From positions 1 to 64,000 of the forward strand of contig PAAX01000026.1 in NCBI GenBank assembly GCA_002698995.1: a stretch of DNA of 64,000 nucleotides. The letters are read 5' to 3'. The stretch comes from Ignavibacteriota bacterium. Lineage in GTDB: Bacteria; Bacteroidota; Ignavibacteria; Ignavibacteriales; Melioribacteraceae. The translations under genes were made by a program, and so were the position numbers. The notes under the pieces are model-generated. The model made no database searches. It was not told where the DNA came from and saw only the letters and a list, made by a program, of their open reading frames with translations. Of this stretch, positions 32,321 through 41,394 are shown one piece after another; positions within the stretch are counted from its first letter, which is position 1; every line of letters begins with the position of its first letter.

Positions 32321-35065
32321 ATGAAAAAAAAGAAAGTTATTATTTCTTCAGTAATACTTTTATTATTAGTATCGTTTTTATCCTATAATAATTTTTTAGA
32401 TAGAAGTCCCAAGGAAGTAGAATCAAAATCCTTTAAGCTCCCAAAGTTTGAAAGAAAAAAAGCAAGAGAAGATTATTTCTTTAAAATTCTTAGAGATCCG
32501 GCAACAAATTCAATTCCCGAAAATATTAGAGAACGTGAGCTGCAATTTGCAAGAAATCTGGATAATGCAAATAGGTTAAACAAATCAGCATCTGCAGTAT
32601 TTGATTGGACTGAAGCCGGTCCGGTTGACGTTGGCGGAAGAACAAGAGGTTTAGCCGTTGATAGAAGAAATACAAATATTGTAATTGCGGGGGGAGTTAA
32701 CGGAGGAATTTGGAAATCAACTGATAAGGGAAATACTTGGGTGCTTAAATCCGATCCGGCTTTGGATTTAAGCGTGACTTATATAGCACAGGATTATAAC
32801 AATGAAGATGTTTGGTATTATACTTCCGGAGAATTTACTCAATCAGCAAATGATATAGGTTTTACAGCTAAAGTTTATGGCAGCGGTTTATATAAATCTA
32901 CTAATAATGGAGAGAGTTGGTTCAATATTCAATCTGCAGGAAGTACTGTAGATTCAGATACACCATTTGATTTTATGTCGAAAGTAATTGTTAGTCCAAC
33001 TACAGGTTCTGTTTTTATCTCAAGTAATTTGTATGGAATTTATCGATCTACTGACGGCGGGAATAACTTCGATCAAGTTTTAGGTGCCGATGCAAATCAA
33101 GTTGATTTTTATGAGATTGATATTGCCTCTAACGGAAATATTTTAGTTACCGCATCAACAAATAAGTTTGATGTTAATGAACCTGTAAGCGGCGGAATTT
33201 ATTATTCAACCGATGACGGCGACAATTTTACGGATATTACTCCGGACGGTTATAACGATTTTGCAGAAGTTAAAAGGGGTGTTATAGCATTCGCTCCTTC
33301 AAATTCTTCTGTTGCCTATGCATGGATTGACGGAGCAGATTTAGAATTTAATGAGATAACAAAATTTTTCAAACTCAATTTAAATAATAGCACAGCCGAA
33401 GATAGGACTGATAATCTTCCCAATTTTCCTGAACCGGCTGGACAGATTAATACTCAGGGAAGTTACAATATGATTCTGGCTGTTAAACCTAATGATGAAA
33501 ATTTTGTAATTATAGGTGCAACAAATTTATATAGATCATTTGATGGTTTTGCTACTTTAGCCGATACAGAATTAAAAAACTGGATTGGCGGATATACAAT
33601 TGAAAATAATTTCGGTTCTTACGAAAATCATCATTCAGATCAACACGCAATATTTTTTGAACCGGGAAATCCTAATGTTGTTTGGTCAGGACATGACGGC
33701 GGACTTTCTTACACAACAAATATCTTAGAACAAAACACTTCTATTTCATGGATTGATAAAAACAGAGGTTACAACGTAACTCAATTTTATAAGGTTGATA
33801 TTCTTGATGTGGATGGGACTATAGGTATTGGCGGAGGGACACAAGATAACGGCTCCCCGGTTTTTGAAAGAGTAAATAATGTTTCGGCTAATTCTGATGA
33901 TTTATCTACAGGAGATGGAGCATTCATTTTTGTAGGATCAAATTTTGTATTAGCATCTGCACAGGAAGGCAATTTAATAAGGAATGACCAAGACGGAAGT
34001 CAATCTTTTGTGAAACCATTAAACGCAGCCGATGTTCAATTTATACATCCATTTAGAGTTGATCCTAATAATAATGATATAGTTTATTTTCCGGAAGGAA
34101 GACAACTTTGGAGGAATAATCAAATTTCTACAATAAATAATCAAGATAATTTTGATGGAACAACAGAGGGTTGGAATTTAATTGGTGATGTTGATGCTTC
34201 TTCCGGAATAGAACATACTATTACCAATCTTGCTGTATCAGTTACTCCGGCCCATATATTATTTTTAGGATTATCTTCGTCTGAATCAACACCAAAAATT
34301 GTTAAGCTTGAAAATGCTGATAATGCAGTTTCTGGATTTGTAAGCATTAATTTACCAAATGCATCCTCAGGAAGTTATATTCATGATATTGCAGTAAATC
34401 CAAATGATGCAGATGAATTTATTGTTGTAGTTTCAAATTATAATGTAAATAGTATCTTCCATACAGATGACGGTGGTGCCAATTTTACTGTAGTTGATGG
34501 AAATTTACTTGGTGATAATAATAATCCAGGACCATCAATAAGATCAGCAGAAATAATTCCTTTAGAGAATACTACGGTATACTTAGCTGCTACAAGTATC
34601 GGATTATATTCAACAACCCAGTTAAATGGTAACAGTACCTCTTGGTTTAAGGAAGCTTCTGGGCTAATCGGCAGTACTGTTTCAAATGATATTGCAAAAA
34701 GTTTGAACAGCAATTTGGTTGCAGTTGGAACACACGGAAGAGGTATTTTTATCGGAGAACCAAATTCTTCTGTAAATGTAGATGAAGATAAGCTAACAGC
34801 AAGTAGTTTTGAGTTATTTAACAATTATCCAAATCCTTTTAATCCTACTACCATTATTGAGTATTCAGTAGTTAGTAATGAGTATGTTAGTCTGAAGGTT
34901 TATGATATGCTTGGGAAAGAAATAACTACTTTGGTTAATGAACAAAAGTCTGCCGGAAAATATAAAGTTAATTTTGATGCATCCTCTTTAGCAAGCGGTG
35001 TTTACATTTATAAATTAACTGCTGGTAATTTTTCTGATTCTAAGAAGATGGTTTTAACTAAGTAA
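32321..35065 (+). CDS. Large T9SS beta-propeller protein, cassette copy B
   Basis: A 914-residue paralogue of the protein at 24066 with the same order: N-terminal hydrophobic segment (about 6-22), helical pro-segment (about 38-88), WTEAGPVDVGGRTRG followed by BNR/YVTN-like repeats (KSTDKGNTW, KSTNNGESW, RSTDGGNNF, HTDDGGANF), and a T9SS type A domain at about 830-914 (NNYPNPFNPTTIIEYSVV ... KKMVLTK). The passenger regions are clearly diverged from copy A, whereas the sorting-domain DNA is nearly the same. It is probably a surface-exposed binding scaffold working with its lipoprotein neighbour. Confidence 0.88.
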   Translation: MKKKKVIISSVILLLLVSFLSYNNFLDRSPKEVESKSFKLPKFERKKAREDYFFKILRDPATNSIPENIRERELQFARNLDNANRLNKSASAVFDWTEAGPVDVGGRTRGLAVDRRNTNIVIAGGVNGGIWKSTDKGNTWVLKSDPALDLSVTYIAQDYNNEDVWYYTSGEFTQSANDIGFTAKVYGSGLYKSTNNGESWFNIQSAGSTVDSDTPFDFMSKVIVSPTTGSVFISSNLYGIYRSTDGGNNFDQVLGADANQVDFYEIDIASNGNILVTASTNKFDVNEPVSGGIYYSTDDGDNFTDITPDGYNDFAEVKRGVIAFAPSNSSVAYAWIDGADLEFNEITKFFKLNLNNSTAEDRTDNLPNFPEPAGQINTQGSYNMILAVKPNDENFVIIGATNLYRSFDGFATLADTELKNWIGGYTIENNFGSYENHHSDQHAIFFEPGNPNVVWSGHDGGLSYTTNILEQNTSISWIDKNRGYNVTQFYKVDILDVDGTIGIGGGTQDNGSPVFERVNNVSANSDDLSTGDGAFIFVGSNFVLASAQEGNLIRNDQDGSQSFVKPLNAADVQFIHPFRVDPNNNDIVYFPEGRQLWRNNQISTINNQDNFDGTTEGWNLIGDVDASSGIEHTITNLAVSVTPAHILFLGLSSSESTPKIVKLENADNAVSGFVSINLPNASSGSYIHDIAVNPNDADEFIVVVSNYNVNSIFHTDDGGANFTVVDGNLLGDNNNPGPSIRSAEIIPLENTTVYLAATSIGLYSTTQLNGNSTSWFKEASGLIGSTVSNDIAKSLNSNLVAVGTHGRGIFIGEPNSSVNVDEDKLTASSFELFNNYPNPFNPTTIIEYSVVSNEYVSLKVYDMLGKEITTLVNEQKSAGKYKVNFDASSLASGVYIYKLTAGNFSDSKKMVLTK

Positions 35066-35075
35066 ATATTATGAC

Positions 35076-35103
35076 AGGATGCAGATTTTAAAATCTGCAT
35101 CCT
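35076..35103. terminator. Bidirectional terminator between convergent genes
   Basis: A perfect 28-bp palindrome with arms AGGATGCAGATTTT and AAAATCTGCATCCT, between the stop codons of the plus-strand propeller gene (35065) and the minus-strand amidase gene (35113). A-rich and T-rich flanks suit termination in both directions. Confidence 0.8.
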
Positions 35104-35112
35104 ATTTAATTT

Positions 35113-36855
35113 CTAATCTTCACACCAATCTAAAAAGTCTTCTATTCCTTCTAAAATCTTTTCTGCCATTTCTTTTCTAAATTCATCATTCATTAATAGA
35201 ATTTCATCCTCGGGATTTGACATAAAAGCAAGCTCAACAAGAACATTCGGCATTTCTGTCTGAGAGTTCAAAGTAAAATTAAAATTACCCACATTTCCAT
35301 AAGGAGCTAATCCTAATTCTAGCATTCTCTTATAGATCTTTTGAGATAATGGTCTGAATGCAATATGTTTATAATAAGTACTTGTACCGGAAGTCTTTGT
35401 TGGATCAGATGTTAAACCAATTGAATTTGCGTGAATACTTATTAGGAGATCCGGTTCTTCTTCAATTGCAGATTTTAATCTTGCAGAATTCCAAACAGAA
35501 ACATCTTCACTTCTAGTCATTACTACCTTTGCTCCTTCATCTTCAAGTAAATTTTTAAGATGAAGAGCAGTTGAAAGATTAACTTCTTTTTCAGTTAATC
35601 CGGTTGATCCTAAAGCACCGTTATTTGTTGGTCCTCCATGACCGGCATCTATTACAATTTTAAGATTATCTAAATCCAAATCCTTTGGCTGCTGCTTAAT
35701 TTTAATCTGAAGTCCTCTTCCCTCATACTTAACAGAATAACCCCACAATTGTTTATGCTTAAGCTCAATAGTAATTCTGAGTAGATTCTCTTCAACCTGA
35801 TTGTAATAAATATTCTTAATTTCCTTTGTAGTTGGATATTGAGTTATCCAGTTTGTATTAGAAACAGCACCATAAATATCAATATGAATTTTTCTTTCGG
35901 AAGGTTCTTGAAATGATGAATAAGGAAGTTTCTCTCCTATGGATACATTTACATAATCATATTTATCATCACCCCAAACAGTAAAAGTCTCTGTTAATGC
36001 ATTTGGAACTTGCGTGCCGTATGGAAGAATCTCAACTTGATCAATTGGAATCCAAGCAATATTATTTCTGTTTAACCTGACTCTAAACATATCATCAACT
36101 TTACCATCAATCATCAATTTAATATCTTCATGAATAAATGATAGCTTTGCCCCCCCCAATCTGTTTGTTCCCAAACCATAATTCAGTTCCGATCTTTCGT
36201 CAATAGTTTTTGCAACAAGAGGAAAATCCATATTCATAAATGCTATCTTTGCATATGATTTTTTTGATATAGTTTTACCATCTTTTTCTAATGAAAAAGT
36301 AATAGGTTGTTCTGTTAATTCATCAGTTTCTTTAACTTTATATCTGCCGACATAAATTCCTTTAACTCCTCTTGGGCTTTCATCCGGACGTAACTCCCGC
36401 ATCTCAATGCCATTTAGAAAAGAAGCTTTACAGCCGGGAGTTCCTTTAATTCTTACTTCTAATATATCATTCTTTGTAAGCCACATATCCTGGTTAGGAA
36501 GCATTAAAATATTTTCGATCACTAAAGAATCTGTTGTAGAAGTTTCCAGTTCAAATTCTTCTTTAATTATAACAAATTCTTTTTCTGCTTTTCCAAATGG
36601 ATTTTCAGAAACAATTTTATAATTATTAACACCAGATTTTACATCTAAAACTCCTGCAAAAGCACCGGAACTATAAACAAAGAATTCTTTACCATTTATA
36701 TTTACTTTACTATTTGGAAGTGTGCTTGCTGAGAGTCTATAAGTTGAAGAATAAGAAATAACAGTATCGGCTTCTGGAACAATTAATCTAACAAAATTAT
36801 CTTGAGCAGTTATTATTGATGTAATAAACAAAATTAAAAAGATGAACTTTTTCAT
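35113..36855 (-). CDS. N-acetylmuramoyl-L-alanine amidase (Amidase_3)
   Basis: A 580-residue exported cell-wall hydrolase with a signal peptide at about 1-17. A long N-terminal region of beta-rich domains at about 20-375 probably targets the envelope, in the place AMIN domains occupy in AmiC-type enzymes. The catalytic Amidase_3 domain spans about 395-578, with zinc-site motifs DAGHGG, GLTEKE, SIHANS and catalytic LVELAFMSN. It cleaves the amide bond between muramic acid and the stem peptide. It is convergent with the propeller gene and divergent from the thioredoxin-like gene. Family assignment is secure; a division role is inferred. Confidence 0.92.
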   Translation of the reverse strand: MKKFIFLILFITSIITAQDNFVRLIVPEADTVISYSSTYRLSASTLPNSKVNINGKEFFVYSSGAFAGVLDVKSGVNNYKIVSENPFGKAEKEFVIIKEEFELETSTTDSLVIENILMLPNQDMWLTKNDILEVRIKGTPGCKASFLNGIEMRELRPDESPRGVKGIYVGRYKVKETDELTEQPITFSLEKDGKTISKKSYAKIAFMNMDFPLVAKTIDERSELNYGLGTNRLGGAKLSFIHEDIKLMIDGKVDDMFRVRLNRNNIAWIPIDQVEILPYGTQVPNALTETFTVWGDDKYDYVNVSIGEKLPYSSFQEPSERKIHIDIYGAVSNTNWITQYPTTKEIKNIYYNQVEENLLRITIELKHKQLWGYSVKYEGRGLQIKIKQQPKDLDLDNLKIVIDAGHGGPTNNGALGSTGLTEKEVNLSTALHLKNLLEDEGAKVVMTRSEDVSVWNSARLKSAIEEEPDLLISIHANSIGLTSDPTKTSGTSTYYKHIAFRPLSQKIYKRMLELGLAPYGNVGNFNFTLNSQTEMPNVLVELAFMSNPEDEILLMNDEFRKEMAEKILEGIEDFLDWCED

Positions 36856-36934
36856 GAAAAACCCTTGTTAATGAATAAAAGTAGAAACAGTAAAATAAAG
36901 ATATAATTATATTTGTTCCTTTATAAAATTAAAA

Positions 36935-37549
36935 ATGAGTAATATTTTGGAAAATTTATCAGTTATAAATAAGCCGACAAGATTCTTAACATTCGAAGAA
37001 CATCATCAAGAGTTGAAAGAGAAATTGGAAAAAATTAATCCAACTGATTTGGAAGGCTTGGAATTAGAAAGACACAATTACAGAGCTATAAATCTGCAGA
37101 GAACAAATAGAATAATTAAAACCTATTCCCCTTCACAAGAAATTATTGATGCAGTAAATAAAATTAATGATAAACAGAACTGGATTGTGATAACAGAAGA
37201 TTGGTGTGGTGATTCAGCCCAGACAATCCCTTACATTCAAAAATTCATTTCTCATAATCCAAATATTGAACTGAAAATTATCCTGCGCGATGATAATTAT
37301 GATTTTGCAGATGAAATTATAAAAGAAGGAAATCCAAGATCAATTCCAAGAGTATTAGCTTTTGATGAAATGGGTAATTTAGTTTTTATGTGGGGCTCCA
37401 GACCAAAAGAAGCGCAGGAAATTGTGACCCAAGGGAAAGCTCAAGGAAAGACAAAGGAAGAATTTAATAAAGATCTTCATCTTTGGTATGGAAGAGATAG
37501 AGGAAAAACTTTAGAAAAAGAATTTATAGAAATATTAAACTCACTGTGA
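36935..37549 (+). CDS. Thioredoxin-like protein with a WCGDS motif
   Basis: A 204-residue protein without signal peptide. A thioredoxin fold is indicated by NWIVITEDWCGDSAQTIPYIQKF at about 82-104 and the cis-Pro region SIPRVLAFDEMG. Only one active-site cysteine (C91) is present and CxxC is replaced by CGDS, as in the Bacteroidota thioredoxin-like group that reads EDWCGDxAQ. This suggests a monothiol or non-redox role rather than a classical reductase. It stands alone, divergent from the amidase gene and ending at a shared terminator. Confidence 0.85.
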   Translation: MSNILENLSVINKPTRFLTFEEHHQELKEKLEKINPTDLEGLELERHNYRAINLQRTNRIIKTYSPSQEIIDAVNKINDKQNWIVITEDWCGDSAQTIPYIQKFISHNPNIELKIILRDDNYDFADEIIKEGNPRSIPRVLAFDEMGNLVFMWGSRPKEAQEIVTQGKAQGKTKEEFNKDLHLWYGRDRGKTLEKEFIEILNSL

Positions 37550-37565
37550 TTTAATGTCAAATCGA

Positions 37566-37606
37566 TTTAGTACAGATTCGAAGTCTGACTGCAAATCTGT
37601 ACTAAA
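37566..37606. terminator. Bidirectional terminator between convergent genes
   Basis: A 13-bp stem (TTTAGTACAGATT with AATCTGTACTAAA) and a 15-base loop, between the thioredoxin-like gene (+) and the MORN/TonB gene (-). T-rich DNA follows on the plus strand (TTATTTTTC). Confidence 0.8.
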
Positions 37607-38851
37607 TTATTTTTCAATTCTAAAAGGGACTTTAATCAAAACATCTGAGCGGATATTTTCACCGTTCATCATTCCAGGTTGAAATTTAGTTTCCAAAATG
37701 GCTACTTCAACCGCTTCATCTGCACCTGAACCTAAACCCTTAATTACTTTTGTATTTCTCACATAACCATTGTCATCAACGGTAACCATTACTTCAATAA
37801 TTCCAGTTATATTTTTCTCAATGGTTCTTTTGGGAATTACTAGATTATTAAGAATTCCTTTTATTCCTTCAACCGGCATAGCGCATTTGTCAAGTGAACA
37901 TTCAAAATAATCATCTTTATAGAGTGAACTTACTTTGTAACTATCTTCTTCCTTTCTCTCTTTTGAAAGTTCTAATGTTTTATCAATTTTGGGCTGCGAT
38001 TCTACTTTCGGTTCACTCCTTTCCGGCTGACTATAATCAATATTCAGCGGTTCCTCAATATTTCTTGATAGAACATTTTCCTTGTTGATATTAGCTGTTG
38101 TGTACAATTCATCCAGTTTGAACTGGACATAAAGTACAACTTCAGTTTCCACCGCTCTTCCTTTGTCTTTGCCCGGATAAAAACGAGTCTCTTCAATTGC
38201 CTCTTTTGCCGCTTCATCACAGCCTAAACCAATACCTTTCACAACTTTTGTAGATCTAACCTTTCCAGTTGTATCAATTGAAGCTAAAATTGTGACAGTT
38301 CCCTGAAGTCCGTATAATTTTGCATGTTCAGGGTATTTTAATCTTTTGTAGATAGACTGCATGCCGCCGAGAGGTTCTGGACAAATTTCAACCGGACATA
38401 TAAATTCCTGTTCTTTGCTTCGTTTTGATTCCTGTCTAATTCCACCTTTAAATGCAGTAATCGGTGCAATGTAATTCTCATCAAAATCTATATTTACAAT
38501 TTTTACAAGTTTACCTAATTCATAACTTCTTACTTCTTTTAATCCGCCGTTGTTGTAATATAATTTATGGAGTCCATCTTTTATTCCATCTTCAACATAA
38601 AATTCTTCTATCAATAAACCTTCTTCACTGTAACTCCTAATCCATCCGTTTAATTTACCTTGGCTGTAAGTTTTTTCTTCTTTCAGATTTCCATTTTCAT
38701 GATACCAATATGAAGTTCCGTCTAATATTCCAGCTATATATGAGATTTCAGAACGGAGATTTTTATTTATATAATATGATTTTACAATTCCGTCTTGTGC
38801 AAAAATCAAAGTATTGCTAAAAATGATTAATAAAAAAAAGAATAATTTCAT
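37607..38851 (-). CDS. MORN-repeat protein with two TonB C-terminal domains
   Basis: A 414-residue exported protein with a signal peptide at about 1-18. Three MORN-2 type repeats lie at about 35-125 (GTSYWYHENGNLKEEKTYSQGKL). A TonB_C domain follows at about 165-250 (YPEHAKLYGLQGTVTILASID ... ETRFYPGKDKGRAVETEVVL), then a Pro/Glu/Lys linker and a second TonB_C-like domain at about 330-412. TonB_C modules normally contact TonB boxes of outer-membrane receptors. With only a cleavable signal peptide and two such domains, this is more likely a periplasmic binding protein than an energy transducer. The gene start is 30 bp from the divergent L,D-transpeptidase-like gene. Confidence 0.85.
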   Translation of the reverse strand: MKLFFFLLIIFSNTLIFAQDGIVKSYYINKNLRSEISYIAGILDGTSYWYHENGNLKEEKTYSQGKLNGWIRSYSEEGLLIEEFYVEDGIKDGLHKLYYNNGGLKEVRSYELGKLVKIVNIDFDENYIAPITAFKGGIRQESKRSKEQEFICPVEICPEPLGGMQSIYKRLKYPEHAKLYGLQGTVTILASIDTTGKVRSTKVVKGIGLGCDEAAKEAIEETRFYPGKDKGRAVETEVVLYVQFKLDELYTTANINKENVLSRNIEEPLNIDYSQPERSEPKVESQPKIDKTLELSKERKEEDSYKVSSLYKDDYFECSLDKCAMPVEGIKGILNNLVIPKRTIEKNITGIIEVMVTVDDNGYVRNTKVIKGLGSGADEAVEVAILETKFQPGMMNGENIRSDVLIKVPFRIEK

Positions 38852-38881
38852 AAGTTTGGCATTCCATCTAATAAGGTAATT

Positions 38882-40141
38882 ATGAAAAATTTTATTGTTA
38901 CGGTTTTACTATTTACAACGATTATAAGTTCACAAAATTTTGTTGATAAAGATAAGCTTTATTCTGCTTACGTTCTAAAAGAGAATAGAGAAAAATTTAT
39001 ATCCAATTTAGATAACAGAATCAAAAACCGATTTGATGTTAAAGATATTGTTAATGAAAAAGAGTGGCTTTCTATTCTAGAGGATATTGAACTTAGTAAT
39101 TATATCCCAAGTAATTTTGAAATGATTTTGAGAAATGCATTTAAATCCAGCAGCAATAAATCAGATTTATTTAGGAGAAGGATTATTGAAGCAAGTTATA
39201 CATTTTTCCCAAATAGTTTTGTAAATGAAATATCAAAGATTTATTCGATGACCAAAGATGAAAATGTAAAGGCAATTGCCGGTTATTATTTGATTAAAAG
39301 CGATTCTTCTCAAATAGATTCAACAAAATTTATTAGTGATTTAAAACTTTCATTTCCAAACTGGGAAAAATCCTCTTTACTTTTTTATTTGGTAAATAAC
39401 TTATCTTATAAAAAAGATAGACCCGATTTAACTGAATTGTTAAAGCATGATTTCAATTCCAACAAAACTATTGTTTATTCATTGCAAAGAGAAAATAGAA
39501 AGAATAAAGGTTTAGTTGTGATAAAAAACTCCAAAGGAAAATTTGTAAGAAATGATGACGGTTCCTTTTTTGCAAATCCTCATTTAGGATTATCTGTTAC
39601 AAATCTTCCCGGAATATTTAGAAACGGAAATACGCCTCAAGGGATTTATTCTTTAGTAGGAATGTACGTTTCCCCTACCGAAACAATCGGTCCAACTCCA
39701 AATTTTATTATGAGAATTCCTTTTGAAAAACCAACTTCACTTTTTTATCATAAAAGGAATAAATATGATAATTGGGTAATTGAAGATTACAAAAATATTC
39801 TGCCGGAAAGCTGGAAAGAATTTCTCCCAATTTATGAATCATTTTATGCCGGTAAATTTGGAAGAAAACTTATTGTCTCTCACGGATCGACTGATAATGA
39901 TACATATTTTAAGGACTATCCTACTTATCCGATTCTTCCAACTAAAGGATGTTTGTCCTCAAAAGAAATTTGGGATGAAACAACCGGAAAATTAAAAGAG
40001 AGTGATCAAGTTGAATTAATAAATGCATTACTTAAATCGGGCAGCACTTTTGGTTATGTTATAGTTATTAATATTGATGATCAAGAAAAGGATGTCACTC
40101 TAGATGAAATCGAAAAATATTTAATTGAGGCTGAGAAATAA
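38882..40141 (+). CDS. L,D-transpeptidase-like (YkuD-type) exported protein
   Basis: A 419-residue protein with a signal peptide at about 1-17. A helical N-terminal region at about 20-190 precedes a catalytic-like domain at about 195-400. The motif pair HGSTDND (H334) and TKGCLS (C357) corresponds to the HG and SHGC(I/L)R signature of L,D-transpeptidases, which form 3-3 peptidoglycan cross-links or attach proteins to peptidoglycan. GNTPQGIYSLVG resembles the TPxGxF motif of that family. TKGC instead of SHGC is a departure and may mark a subfamily. The ribosome-binding site is AAGG. An envelope neighbourhood supports the assignment. Confidence 0.72.
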   Translation: MKNFIVTVLLFTTIISSQNFVDKDKLYSAYVLKENREKFISNLDNRIKNRFDVKDIVNEKEWLSILEDIELSNYIPSNFEMILRNAFKSSSNKSDLFRRRIIEASYTFFPNSFVNEISKIYSMTKDENVKAIAGYYLIKSDSSQIDSTKFISDLKLSFPNWEKSSLLFYLVNNLSYKKDRPDLTELLKHDFNSNKTIVYSLQRENRKNKGLVVIKNSKGKFVRNDDGSFFANPHLGLSVTNLPGIFRNGNTPQGIYSLVGMYVSPTETIGPTPNFIMRIPFEKPTSLFYHKRNKYDNWVIEDYKNILPESWKEFLPIYESFYAGKFGRKLIVSHGSTDNDTYFKDYPTYPILPTKGCLSSKEIWDETTGKLKESDQVELINALLKSGSTFGYVIVINIDDQEKDVTLDEIEKYLIEAEK

Positions 40142-40317
40142 GCCTCTCAATTAATTATCAATACAGAAATATAACTTAATCTTCTTCTTTACAATTAAAT
40201 TAAGCTGTAGCATTGTATAATACAAAACCGCATAACTATGCAGTTGATTCCCCCTCTTCATTTCATTAAAATGTTTTTGAGATTCTTACTAACACCAACT
40301 AACAAAAGGGGGATCAA

Positions 40318-40554
40318 ATGGAAGAACATAAAAATCCAATAGCTGACTTAGTAAGTGATGATATATACGAACTGCTTAACAGCCGCGGATTAATAAATGA
40401 AAAATCCGTTAGAGATTATATCATCAAAAAGAAATTCAAAAGTCTGCGGTCAAATAAAATAAGTGCAAGTGATGCTATCGATCATTTGCGTGATGAATAT
40501 CCGTATCTGCAATTTGATACGATAAGAAAGATAGTTTACCAGCCAAATAAATAA
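40318..40554 (+). CDS. Small helical cytosolic protein of unknown function
   Basis: A 78-residue charged, mostly helical protein (KNPIADLVSDDIYELLNSRG, NEKSVRDYIIKKKFKSLRSN) with no signal peptide. It has an excellent ribosome-binding site (AAAGGGGGATC) and its own strong terminator, so it is a real, probably well expressed gene. The arrangement could be a small nucleic-acid-binding or adaptor protein, but no family is recognised. It is convergent with lexA. Confidence 0.72.
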   Translation: MEEHKNPIADLVSDDIYELLNSRGLINEKSVRDYIIKKKFKSLRSNKISASDAIDHLRDEYPYLQFDTIRKIVYQPNK

Positions 40555-40599
40555 TTTTGGTTGAGAAAAAAGAGTGATTGAGTTTGTTATTTGTGAATG

Positions 40600-40623
40600 A
40601 AGCCCCTAATTGGGGCTTTTTTT
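40600..40623 (+). terminator. Intrinsic terminator of the small helical protein gene
   Basis: A 7-bp stem AAGCCCC/GGGGCTT with loop TAATT and a run of seven T. The T-run reaches into the stop codon of the convergent lexA gene. Confidence 0.9.
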
Positions 40624-41242
40624 ATATTACTTTATTCTGCATTTTTCTATAAACACCTATTACTACACCAACAATCTTGAATTTGTCGTAATTACTTCGA
40701 ATAATAATCGGCTTATATTCGGGATTTTCGGAATGGAGTTCTATTTGATCTTTTTTCTTAAACATCTTTTTTACAACTGCAGCATCATCCAAAACAGCAG
40801 CCACAAACTGCCCATCTTTTGGTTCTAATGTAGGATTTATAATCACAAAATCGCCGTTAAAAATATATGCATCTTTCAAACTTTCCCCTTTCACCTTAAG
40901 GAGAAATGAATCTTGAGGCATATTTGCAATAGTCGGAAGTTCAATCGAATCTATAGCATCAGGGTATATTATTAATGGATTACCGGCAGCTACTTCCCCT
41001 AAAACCGGTTTTGTTACAAATATTCTATCTTCAATGGTAATTTCTATTCCTCTGGCAAGTTTAGGATTTCTCTTAATAAATCCTTTCTTTTCTATGGCAC
41101 TTAAATGCTGCTGCACTGTTGATCGATTTTTGTAACTAAAATGATTGGCAATTTCAGCCAGAGTAGGCATCAATCCTTTTGATTTCATTTCAATCAGATA
41201 ATCTAAAATTTTGTGTTGTGTAGTTGTTAATTCTTTTGACAT
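40622..41242 (-). CDS. lexA: LexA repressor (SOS regulator)
   Basis: A 206-residue LexA: winged helix-turn-helix DNA-binding domain at about 1-65 (TLAEIANHFSYKNRSTVQQHLSAIEKKGFI), hinge, and S24 autoprotease domain. The self-cleavage site is A86-G87 (EVAAGNP), the catalytic serine S121 (KGESLKDA) and lysine K158 (AAVVKKMF). It represses DNA-damage genes and is inactivated by RecA-stimulated self-cleavage. A palindrome at 41265-41284 just upstream of the ATG is a likely autoregulatory operator. Confidence 0.95.
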   Translation of the reverse strand: MSKELTTTQHKILDYLIEMKSKGLMPTLAEIANHFSYKNRSTVQQHLSAIEKKGFIKRNPKLARGIEITIEDRIFVTKPVLGEVAAGNPLIIYPDAIDSIELPTIANMPQDSFLLKVKGESLKDAYIFNGDFVIINPTLEPKDGQFVAAVLDDAAVVKKMFKKKDQIELHSENPEYKPIIIRSNYDKFKIVGVVIGVYRKMQNKVI

Positions 41243-41264
41243 TTTAGTTCACCTACCATATAAA

Positions 41265-41284
41265 TACCATACATTTGTATGGTA
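41265..41284. promoter_or_regulatory. Candidate LexA operator (SOS box)
   Basis: TACCATACA and TGTATGGTA are perfect inverted arms separated by TT, 23-42 bp upstream of the lexA start. Position and symmetry fit LexA autoregulation. The sequence differs from the proteobacterial CTGT-N8-ACAG box. A partial half-like TACCATA lies just beside it towards the gene. Confidence 0.7.
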
Positions 41285-41394
41285 AATCTATTTGATATAA
41301 AAATAATTGTCAATTGAAAAAATATAACATGAGTGTAGATTACTACGAGTGAAGTAAAAATCTAGGATAAACTCATCAATAAATAAGAGATCTA

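Noticed and set aside
24066-35065. True sialidases (catalytic GH33 enzymes)
   Set aside because: Asp-box-like repeats are present, but the Arg triad, Tyr/Glu pair and FRIP motif were not found, so catalytic annotation was withheld.
37607-38851. Canonical TonB energy transducer
   Set aside because: There is no N-terminal transmembrane anchor beyond a cleavable signal peptide and no exbB/exbD nearby. The MORN repeats and double TonB_C domains fit a periplasmic binding role better.
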